Source: Atopsyche davidsoni (taxonomy: Eukaryota; Arthropoda; Insecta; Trichoptera; Hydrobiosidae). From it: 64,000 nt of DNA. The notes under the pieces are model-generated. The model did no database searches. It had not been told where the DNA came from and saw only the letters and a program-made list of their open reading frames with translations. Below, piece by piece: positions 1 to 10,135 of this stretch (its first letter is position 1; each line of letters opens with the position of its first letter). Where the stretch lies: assembly GCA_022113835.1 (NCBI GenBank), contig JAILWY010000019.1, forward strand, positions 2,666,001-2,730,000. The letters run 5' to 3'. The position numbers were made by a program, and so were the translations under genes.

Positions 1-3000
1 ATAAATGAAAAACATGAAATAGAATTAACAAAAAGTTTTCATTTCTAAAGAATTTAATTTAGAACACATAAGAGAGCGAAATTTTATTTATACAAGTCAA
101 TTGTGTGTAAGTATATTTCGGTTTCGTCTAAAAGAAGCAACATAAAATAATCACTTAGTAGCACAGACAGCGGCAGCCAGGAACTATGAGTTCGTTCGAG
201 TAAGAACCGCTTTTTTATGCTGTTTTTGTTTAGGAAAATACTATAAGATAGTTTATTGATGCGATGTATTTATAACCGCGAACTCTGCTAACAATCCTTG
301 TATAATTGCAGTTGGTCACAACATTAAGCTGTAGATCTCGACTGTTTAAATTTGATTCATGAGTTTGTTTTCGGTTATTAAGCAACAATATAATTTATTA
401 CGTTAATCTATAAGCCCAATTTCTTACCATCCTCAGCCGGCGTGACACTGATGACTTAATAATCGAAGAGGCCCGGACCACCTGCAGGAGATCGGGTCGG
501 GGAGCTACAAAAAGAACACGGAATACGCAGAAATGCACAGATTTAATTCTTAAGCGGGTCGTACACTCGTTGTATGAGTTGCCATAACTCAAGATTGAAA
601 TACCTCACGCACAAAGGTGGCGGACAACAAAACATTTGTCGAGTGTGTGTCCTGGCCTGCTCGCTACAATAGGGCAACATTTCATTTAAGTTCAGAAATG
701 TTTTTTTTAATGGGAACCTCGGCTGCTGGGCATAAAATATACGCAGTCGGGAACGAATGAAGCGGTCAGTGGCGGAGGGATTAATTCTGCCTGCTCGAGC
801 GTGTTTCGATAAAAAAAAAATAATTTGACATTTAAAAACAAAATGCTAAGTGAATAATTTACACCTATGGTGTCGTTACATCGTATGTTATCACTGTAAT
901 AAATAATTCTGCATAAGATGGATAGATTTTACAGCGCATGCTAAGCATATTTTAAACTATGTAGTTAGCCAAAATGAATGAAAAAGTATTCATTCGATTT
1001 GATGTTATATTTAAAAGTTAACATGAATTCAATTTCATCACTTTGCATAGTGCTCCGCTTACAATAACTTAAGTAGCACAAATAGATTAGAGTGGTTTTT
1101 AATCGTTACCTTATATCATGACAAATATATTGTAGAGAATTTTAAGCCCGTGCCACTGCAATAGAGTATCCACGTTTCCCCTAGAAGCATGATTGCAGTC
1201 GGAGCGACCGGACTCTGAGTGAAAGAAAAGGAAATAGCCATAAATAAAAATAATATTGTAATAATAAAACGGTGAATGGACACGAGGTGGCTGCGGTAGA
1301 GCGCGGGCTGCCCGGCCAAACAACTCACTCAGGCCCGGCGGGACGCCACATTAGTCTTCTCCATCACATGCCATCACACTGATGATTCAATACTTTTATT
1401 CCAATGATATCTATTTTTGTAATATATCTGCTTAAGCAATTACTGGTCGGCCATGATCCTTTACATATTCTGTAATGCGTTATTACTGACAAATGATTTG
1501 TCTTTTAGGGTATAAAGTTTTCTTGTTTATGATATATTATTGTTTCTCTTTGGTACGAATTGTAAAGATCCACACAATATTGCAGTGAGTATACTAAAGT
1601 TAAACGCACCAGTTTTGGTTAATAGTTTGATTTGACGTATCTGTTAGCTATGATTATACATTATTGAAAACATCGACTACACTTTAAATAGATGCTATAA
1701 TTGTGATATATTTTTAATTACGGCTATGTTTACTTTCACACTCAAATGACTTAAAAAAGCAAAAAATTGTTATTTTGAATTGCTGGCGTGTCGCTTTGGT
1801 TTTATTTTATATTTCCGTAGAAACATCATCCGGATCTGTACAAGTAGATGGCGGAGGGAAGAAGACGTTTCCCATACCTCGGATTAGCTCTATTGCCTAC
1901 TTAGCCCTAAGGTGATTATTTCATCAATAGAGCTCGACTCTCTACCTAGCAGTTTTTTCAGGTGTCAGGCCTGACTGGCGATGATTCCATTCATAATTGT
2001 CAAGGTGTCAGATTGACGTTGAGACACCCTCAGGAAATTCTGTCCCGTTCTAACGAGGTTGCTCTGTCCAGGTTTTATGAGACGGCTGTATTGAACAATT
2101 TAAGAATCACAACTGTCTTATAGCAGATAAACCTTAAGGCCATGCTTTCACTCAACACAAATATATTTAATTTTTAGATTATTTCAACAAATGAAATAAA
2201 TTTTTTATTGTTTAATTTTTTGATTGTACGCGCATAATTTTAAATGTTGACCTTTTTTTTTATTTTTTGAAAATGTAATATTTTTTTACCTTTTAAAGTA
2301 CGATTGACTAATTTTGATGACAAAAAATGTAAAAGAAGTGTTTTCAAAATATTTATATATAGATATATATGCATACATTAAAACTAAATCTAATTTATTT
2401 CGTGTCAATGTATTTAAAAAAAAATAAACTACATGCCGTGTAAAACTATATAACATCTCTAAGAAGCAGAAATAATAAGCTTTCTCAATATTCCCCGTTG
2501 TCTGATTTTTCCAACAAGAATTATTATAATTATTAATCCTCCGGGAATTCATAACTCGGGCTTATTTTGTATATTTTTTACTGAGTCGACTCACTCTTAA
2601 CATTTTTTCTATAAATGGTAGAGCTAACTTTTGATAATAGTCATTCAAATTTATGCATTTTACTTACTGCTTGATATTTTCAACGCGAAAGAAAAAATAC
2701 ATAGTTAACATAAACGAGTACCTTTGTTTGAGAGAATATCGATCCTGTTAATAAGCGAATAGTTTTCGATTCAAGCTGCCTCAAGTCTAAATATAACTGA
2801 TTTATTTTTTTATATAAATACGACGTGGGGGACTTAACAAATCTGATTTTACGCTCCTCCAGAGATTTCTTCATTCCCATTCACGGTATTTTGCCATCTT
2901 GTTGTGGAGCGATATCTCCCTTTTGACAAATTATGAACCAGAAAATCACACGCCAATTGCGGCGCATGAGCGAGCATAATCGCCATGACGGGTCCCAACA

Positions 3001-5575
3001 ATTGATGACATGTGTACCTACACATCTTGTGAATAAAAAAAGCGTAAAAAAATTAAATCATATTTGGTTTAGATAAAAACTGATATACACTCATGTAACA
3101 GAATATTCATATTCAATAATACATATGTGCAACCCAAGAAACAACACATTTATTAGGAATATATTATTTTATAATTTTGTGACGATGTGAACTCAAGCTG
3201 CTTTGATGTAGAAATCGTAACAATTTTGTTAACTTGTTCAAGGGTTGATGTTTAAAGAAACTAAATAACATTTACTATATATCCAACATACTAAGAACGT
3301 AGTTAGTTTTGTAGTATAAAATTGATTCTCCATCCTTTTTTCACTCTCTTTCTTGTATACCGACTAACACACGTTCGTTCGAAATAAAAAACCCAGTCAT
3401 TTACAACCGCGACGTAAACAACCTCCGAATTGCCTGCAGATACTCGATATATCAAGAGGCCGTAACCAGTGCGTATTCTCTTCACTAGTTTTCCTTTTGT
3501 TCGGGCTCCCCCTACCCGTAAAGAAAACACCGGCAAGAAAAACGCAACAATAAGAGAATAAATAATAGATTGCGGCGGGGGAAGGGCGTCCCCCGAGATG
3601 CGCATCAGAAACTACCCTCTGATGGCGGCTGATGGGATGAATGCAAACGACCGGGGTTTCGTGACGATTGCAACACAGGTCAAAGCGTAGAAAAACACCG
3701 AGAACTGTATTATTACTAATGTGGACGTATCAACTCATCACATTAATTAGAAAAATATTACTTACCAAAAAATTATATATACTCGTGAAAATTACATTTA
3801 ATCCCACCCATAATTATAGTAACAGTAATTCTTCAGTAATGGCTTTTTTGTAAATATATTCTAGTTTTATAAAAGTTACATATAAAAAGAAAGAAATAAA
3901 AAATATAAAACGAAATTGAAATGAATTTATATTACATTAGTTAAATTTGAGTTTTATGTTTCTTCGTGTGGCATTATTTGGCCAAAAAATTACAGCATCA
4001 CTGATAATATGATTTAAAATACATTCTTTTTGAAAAAGGGGTTAAAGCTTTCACCATATTTATCCCCTTGGCCGATATTTTTATATCTATCGTCCCTCAG
4101 CGGTGGTTATTTTTGAAGGAATCCATTTTCCCTATACATTTCCGATCAGTTATTCATATTTAGGATGTCGAAGGGTGGAAAAACAGGAAATTTATCGCAT
4201 TTCCCGCTTCGGCGGACTTGTTTTCACCTTCTTGGTTTAAGACCCGCGAAACATTATGATATATAAATTTTCCAACACATATTCAATTTGGACAATATGT
4301 TAACTCCAGGCAGATCCTTACTCTTATATATACGAAAGTGAACCATATAGGGCTAAAAGGATGATATGACTTTCTATAGGCTGCAATATTACATGTGAAT
4401 ATAAATTTACTATAAACTCATTCAATACGGGAATTTATAAAGTTTTGTGATGATTTGTATTCATTTTCTTTAGGAAACGTTTTCGTGTATGTTTTCAGAG
4501 ATTCTCTATTTTTTGATATCAATTACTTTTGATATCAATTTTTTAATTCAGAGATCGTATTATCTTTGAGTGGGGTGTTAGTAAATACATTACTGATCTC
4601 AAGATGTATAAAGGTACAAAGATATTATTCACACGTGAGCATTTCATATTTGCTTTACAAATAGTAAATTATATCATGTTTCATATTGGTTTTTATTTTA
4701 ACAAGTATCTTACTTCTTTTAATAATCACAATACAAATGTAGTTTTTAATATAATCATTAAAACGCTTTTATTGGGAAACCAAAGCATTTTCGAGGCATT
4801 AACCTCATCTGCGTCAATTCAGTTGTCTCTTAAATGTAAAAAATATACAAAAAAACTAGAAACATCTGGAACTCCGGCTGTATTGAACGAAATGACAAAA
4901 AGCTCAGATCGCACAGACCCGCCGATATACTACTTATGCTGAAGCGCGCCATGGGGTCGTTTGTTATAATTTATTGTAACCGAGTCGTTTACCATTCATT
5001 GGCATTTTTATTCGACCCGGTCGGGCCTAGCGATGCCTCCGTCGGGTCTCAGAGGAGAATAAATCCGGAATATCTAGGAGCCATATAGAATATACGACTT
5101 ATTTCGTTTATTATGATACGACGGTAGATAGTGACTTACAGGTGTCCTGGGCTACGACATAGCTTATGGAGATTGTATATATGGTATGAATGAATTTATT
5201 CCACTCCAAGAGAGAAATTACTTTATGTAGGTTTTTGGGATTTTTTTAGTAAGATATACAGCTATTTATTTAATATAAATACTGAATAAAAGTAATATTT
5301 CCAAAAAAATATAAGATGATCATGACTCTTCGTGAAATTCCATGATGGAATCAGAATCGATGGTGTATTTATTTTGCCTGACGAGTTGGTATTATAATTG
5401 TATTATATTACAATTCCTTATTTCTAAACAAATAAACATTTACATAAAAATAACTTTTAAAATATGTAACATACAAAATGAATCTATCTTATTCTCGGTC
5501 GGTGAAAACTTGTACATTTAAATTTCTCTTAAATTAAAAAAAATCCCAAAACACACTCTTTACCTTTTTGATAAC
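1..5575. other. Non-coding AT-rich region with several GC-richer blocks
   Basis: No coding sequence was recognised. GC-richer blocks that stand out from the AT-rich background lie at about 421-800, 1131-1370, 1781-2090, 2831-3010, 3371-3700, 4041-4260 and 4921-5110. The 1781-2090 block contains a perfect 12-bp palindrome, GTCAGGCCTGAC, at 1964-1975. The 3371-3700 block contains a 7-bp hairpin (CGGGGGA / TCCCCCG) at 3576-3595 inside a G-run. A short tandem duplication of TTTGATATCAATT lies near 4512-4540. The stretches between blocks are AT-rich and show nothing. The blocks could be conserved non-coding elements; only cross-species alignment would tell. Confidence 0.4.
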
Positions 5576-5814
5576 AATATTTTTGAATAAAATACCTGTG
5601 TGATTTTCCACATTTTTATTTTTATTAGTGACCGGTTTCGCCAACCTTTCACGTTGGCATTATCAAACAGAGTTTCTCAGACAGAGAACTGAGAACTCTG
5701 TTTGATAATGCCAACGTGAAAGGTTGGCGAAACCGGTCACCAATAAAAATAAAAATATGGAAAATCACTCAAGTATTTTATTCAAAAATATTAAAATGGA
5801 ATTCCACCAAGTAC
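5576..5814. mobile_element. Foldback element, best-preserved copy (Penelope-like pseudo-LTR remnant?)
   Basis: Two arms of about 100 bp (5576-5680 and 5689-5792) are near-perfect reverse complements around a short apex, so almost the whole element is one palindrome. The right arm carries, in order, GATAA, a 6-bp stem (GCCAAC / GTTGGC) with a short loop, GAAAC and CGGTC (5704-5738). A one-sided tail, AATGGAATTCCACCAAGTAC, follows the right arm, and related tails follow the copies at 9132-9290 and 44213-44366. The GATAA-stem-GAAA-GTC order resembles a hammerhead ribozyme, a motif known in Penelope-like elements, but the first core (TTGATAA instead of CTGATGA) is degenerate. No reverse transcriptase is present. 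It could instead be an ordinary foldback MITE. Confidence 0.7.
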
Positions 5815-6008
5815 TCTCTGTCATAAATATTGAATTTCTTTTTGATAACACTTAAAACGCGAAGACTTTACATCAAAATTTAAACTTTAAAAAAAATTCC
5901 GTACATGAACTTTTTATTGCTGTAAGGAAGTTCCAGTGCAGAGCGCGGTCATGATGCCGGGCTAATGAAACAATATCATCTTTTGTGCCGAGATGTTCCG
6001 TGCGAGTT

Positions 6009-6197
6009 ATGGCATTTGCGACCCTTGTTATGGTGCTCTGCCCCCCGCCGGGCCTGGACGGCCAACATTTACATGTTACTGCCCAGCGCGGCCCTGGCGG
6101 CAAGACTCTGGCCGGAGCCCACGACAATACTCGCCGGATTGAAAAACGTCTCTTCAGATATTATCGGGATTATTTTGGTTGCATAAAATATTTTTGA
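6009..6197 (+). CDS. Candidate short secreted-peptide ORF, unproven
   Basis: An ATG-initiated frame of 62 codons ends in TGA. Residues 1-18 (MAFATLVMVLCPPPGLDG) look like a short signal peptide: a hydrophobic core and then a Pro/Gly-rich turn. The rest is basic and contains two dibasic pairs (RR and KR). The segment after KR, LFRYYRDYFG, ends in Gly, a layout that superficially recalls a processed amidated peptide, although the Gly is not followed by a second dibasic site. The first half lies in a GC-rich block in which the opposite strand is also open, so chance is a serious alternative. No promoter, splice site or homologue was recognised. Confidence 0.15.
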   Translation: MAFATLVMVLCPPPGLDGQHLHVTAQRGPGGKTLAGAHDNTRRIEKRLFRYYRDYFGCIKYF

Positions 6198-7873
6198 TAA
6201 ATAAAGTCATTCGTTTTCATCGTATTTTAAAACGACTTAAATTTAAAAAAAAAAGTATGACGGTATGGGGCTAAGTTTTGAGTACATGCATTGTCATGTC
6301 TATAAATCAGTAATTTGACTTTATCAGCTGACTAAAATTTTGATTTAGACCAGACGACTTCTTCGTTCTTATATTTATTGAACGTAGTATTACAGCCACC
6401 ATACATCTAATATAGTAATATTAAAAATAAGCCCGTCCGTTTTCAAATCAGGTGTACCATCGGATCAATTAAATTTCGTCGATTATTATAGGTCTATTGT
6501 AAATCTAACAAATATTCTAAAATAAAAAATACAAATTTGAATCTGAATTGTGCTGGTGATAAGTTTTAAAAAAAAAATTATTTTACAAAGTATACATTTT
6601 AAATTTGACAAAGTTATCAAATCATTTTATAACATGAAACTATCCTTATTTATTACCTTTGATAGCATTTACAAGTAAAAATGATAATATTGTGTGTAAA
6701 ATACAAGTGAATAGTCGTTTTTCAATTGAAAGGATACGTATTAAAATACATACTCCTTAACACACTAAACCATTTTTATATTGAATAAATAATGTTATAC
6801 AATGTGATACGTGCTCATCACAGTCGTGTAAGTTGCAAATATGTGCAAGTCATCACGATGAAATTTAAATAAAGCGGTTGCGTCTCTCGTGTATTCAGTT
6901 GAAAAACGATTAATAATAATTCCTTCATAATGATTTAGAAAGATCTGAAAGAACTGCAAAGACACAGTTCTTTGTCATTTGCACTTTGTGATACGGAATG
7001 AAGGAACTGAAATGTCACTACCCAATTGTAAAGAATGTGACACATTCCATGAAAAACAATTTAACTGTTGATTTTAAGAATTCATTTCACACAAGATCAC
7101 GTCTCTTACACACAATTTAAATAGGTTAGTTTTATTTCTACCGAACATTTTTATATATTGAAATACATATATTTGTGTCATACGGTATATCAAACATGTA
7201 GCTTTCTATCTGTTATATGCTATCCACTGATCAGTCAAAATTTGAGCAGTATCTCAAAAAATACTTATTTATATATTAACGATTCGTAAATAAGTATAGT
7301 TGTTTCGTTATAATTTTGCAATATCAATATGATTACAATTATATTTTAGCGGTTCTTTAATTTTTTATCAAACTTAGAACTCTTTAAAAAACACAATATT
7401 TTAAAATTTATTTATCCTTTTTATAATAAATTATACTTATGCAAGGAGGATGCTCTTACGAGCAGAACGGAAAGCATCTGTCATACCTAACAACGTGTTA
7501 TGCCTTCAATAACGAACCGGGGAACATTTTAATGTGTACGAGATAAAGATATCTCGGAGATATTCGAAGATTTACTAAGGTGATCAAAGGAGCGTATTAT
7601 TATTTCTATTTTGTATCAGAGAAACATCTTTGAACAGAAAGACGGTTTTTGATATATGAAGACTTGACCTTGACCGTAAAATATTCCTGAAAATATTCAT
7701 AAATAATAAAACCCAACCAGCGAAACGAAGGAAAATGTTAGATAAAGTTAATACACGTTTATAGAATGTTCAAGACACCATACAACTTGGGCCAAAGGTT
7801 AAAGTGAAACTAGTAAAACTTCTTTTAATCATTTCAATATCAACAGAAAAGAAATGAAGATTACTCAACTATT

Positions 7874-7897
7874 TATATATATATATATATATATATT
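7874..7897. repeat. (TA)n microsatellite
   Basis: An uninterrupted run of about 12 TA dinucleotides in AT-rich non-coding DNA. Likely polymorphic; no other function is suggested. Confidence 0.95.
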
Positions 7898-8865
7898 TGT
7901 GTCAAAGTTACAATATACACACACAACACATATTTTATTTTATAAAAAAATCTTATGCACGTGTGATTAGTTTACAAGAGTTATGCACGCTAAAAGGTTT
8001 GAAAGGCGTCTTCTGATTATAATCCAATAAAAAAATTGTATAAATATTTATTGTGATCCACATAGCAAGCAGTTTTTTTATACACAGTATGTGTGATGAT
8101 GGAATAAGTAACTTCAACATGACAAAATTCGTCAAATATATTATGAGACTTTGAAATTTTTAAAATTAAATATGGATGAAAGTATGTGATATGTTTCAAT
8201 GGCGATGTATAGTAGATGTAAGACTTTGGTATACACAGTTCGGACAGGGCCTGCGGCGCCTCTCGGGCGTTGGGCTATGCCTTGTAACCAAGTTTTGGAT
8301 ATCAGTGTAAGGGATGTGTTACTCGCGCAAAGTCAATCTCTACACAAAGACGGGCGGCCGCAGGGGCGCTTTGGGGCGCTGAAAAGGACTAAGATGTTAT
8401 GCCCATCGACCTTTTCCTTTCCAAGTAACAACTAATTGTTAAAAAAAAAAAAATGACAATATTCGACCATTTGGATTGTTTAATTTTACTATACAAAGTT
8501 TTTGTATTATTAAAAACAATTTTATTAAAACTTAATACGCTTTCAAAATTTTCCTCTTAAATAATGTTATTCGCAGTTTTTTTTATCGTTTTTTTTTATA
8601 TAACAGTAGTAACTTCGGCGTAATCACTTATGCTATTGTATTTGCTTGCAGGTTGTATTAAAACAAGTACGACACTAACTGTACACCAAGCGCTAAAATT
8701 ATAACAAAAAAAAAACAATAAGCAATCAAAACGTATGGAAATATTTTTTATTTTTTATTCAAATTTTAATTTAGGATCTATAACCAATTATTATTAACGT
8801 TTAAGTGTATAGCGTATTTTCAAGGGTCCTATGGGAAAAGTCAATAATTTTTTTTTTTAATATCC

Positions 8866-9090
8866 GCGCCGGCCCTGGTCTTGTCATGTATGAAAGGGGA
8901 CAACCAAACACAAAGTGTTCCGGGGGGCTCATCGGTAGTCCGCCCCTTTCTTGTCGTGGCATTATCATTTCTCGGAAGGGGGCGCAAAGGGGGGGCGGGG
9001 GAGGCTGACCGGCCAGAGAGAGCGGCCCCCAGTGACCGCAGCGGACGGAGATTTGGTGCGTTTTGTTTGTTTTTATGTTACAGATCCTAG
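8866..9090. other. G-rich island with G-quadruplex potential
   Basis: This is a sharply GC-rich island inside AT-rich DNA. The plus strand at 8977-9004 has four or more G-runs of at least three (a GGAAGGGGGCGC-type start followed by seven- and five-G runs), the sequence pattern of a potential G-quadruplex. It ends at GGCCAGAGAGAGCGGCCCCC and a TTTGTTTG stretch. It could be a promoter-type or regulatory island about 0.7 kb upstream of the candidate leader exon at 9781. No initiator or open reading frame of note is seen. Confidence 0.35.
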
Positions 9091-9131
9091 GTGTTATTCA
9101 GAAAACCCAATTGCAATCTGACACAAATCTG

Positions 9132-9290
9132 AATATTTTAAATAATAAGTAAAAATACTTGAATGATTTTTCCACATATAGATTTTAATAGGTTGGCGAA
9201 ACCGGTCACCAATAAAAATCTATATGTGGAAAAATTACTGAACTATTTTACTTATTATTCAAAATATTAAAATGGAATTCCACCATGTAC
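9132..9290. mobile_element. Foldback element, internally deleted copy
   Basis: Arms at about 9133-9186 and 9215-9268 are inverted repeats, including 20 perfect bp (9167-9186 against 9215-9234). Between them remains only one side of the hammerhead-like core, GGTTGGCGAAACCGGTCACC. The one-sided tail AATGGAATTCCACCATGTAC ends the copy at 9290. The arms contain a CACATATAGATTTT segment that differs from the same position in the copy at 5576 yet matches between the two arms of this copy. Confidence 0.7.
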
Positions 9291-9690
9291 TGTAAATTAA
9301 AAAATATAGAATTTACAAATCTGAATGACACAGTCATTATCATTTTGTTGGTAGTATTTGATACGTTAAAAATATAACCGGCGGGATTGAACGTCAAACG
9401 CAAATGATTGATAGAGTTTCATAAAACGTGGAAAAACAATACAGTTAGAATTATTAATATTACAGCATTTCATAAAAACTTGAAACAGTTTTGTTATAAA
9501 TTTAAATAATTATATATAAATGCATGTTTTAACACTTAACTATGTGTGTAATTTATTTTTAATATTTTCGCATTTAATTTTGTTAGATAATGAAGTAACT
9601 GCTTACTCTCAGATAAAAATCGTTTATATTAACGTTTCATCCGACAGACTGGTGGTAATATGACAATTTATTTATTTATAAATATGTAAC
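9291..9690. other. AT-rich non-coding DNA, nothing recognised
   Basis: No repeat, hairpin or open frame of note is visible between the foldback copy and the GC-rich island that carries the candidate leader exon. Confidence 0.4.
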
Positions 9691-9867
9691 CCACCCCGAA
9701 TGCGCTGACAGTACCGACACACGAAAATAAGTAACACTTACCTTGGGTTTAAAGCTGGAAGGCGGACGCGGGGCGCGGACATGAGTGTCTGGAGTACAAT
9801 GGTTTCCCGAGGTGTTTTACCATTTTTACTGCTTGCTTGGCTCGGAGAGACACCGCCTAGCGCCGGT
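9691..9867 (+). CDS. Candidate first exon: 5' leader plus signal-peptide coding segment (ATG at 9781)
   Basis: After an in-frame TGA at 9706, an open frame starts at ATG 9781. A second in-frame ATG at 9799 gives MVSRGVLPFLLLAWLGETPP and then SAG. This has the classic signal-peptide layout: a basic residue, a 12-residue hydrophobic core and a Pro/Ser/Ala turn. The frame reaches GGT at 9867, followed immediately by GTAAGT, a good 5' splice site, so the coding part would end at a codon boundary. Exons carrying just the leader are common in insect secreted and immunoglobulin-superfamily genes with long introns. Against this, no downstream partner exon is recognised, and the minus strand has an even better donor at 9742. 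The frame also stays open past the donor to 10128. Confidence 0.3.
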
Positions 9868-10135
9868 GTAAGTGGCATAAAAACATCCGTCCGCGGTCGA
9901 ACCCGGGCCCATCAGTATGAAAATTGGACACTTTGGATTCAGCGACGGCCTTCGGTTAGGAAAAAAAATACTCTTGCGGCGCTATTTCGTGTTGTTACGT
10001 CTTTTGTGCTTGGAAGTGCGTGCGATGGGATGGGAGGCTGCTTTTTAGAGGAGGATCTAAGATGCGTGTTTGATTATAATATGTTTTCGATTATGGCTGA
10101 TATAAAAAAAAATACTTTTAATCTTTAGCGCTATA

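Larger units (their letters stand above)
5815..8865. other. Non-coding AT-rich region with GC-richer blocks
   Basis: A GC-rich block at about 5930-6130 holds the short ORF listed separately. Further GC-richer blocks lie at 7441-7720 and 8211-8420; the latter has clustered GGCGC and GGGGCGC motifs. A 9-bp stem hairpin, AAAGAACTG / CAGTTCTTT, with an 8-nt loop lies at 6948-6973. The remainder is AT-rich, with poly-A and poly-T runs and no feature I can support. Confidence 0.35.

Noticed and set aside
6948..6973. 9-bp hairpin considered as a microRNA precursor
   Set aside because: Far too short for a pre-miRNA and embedded in AT-rich DNA.
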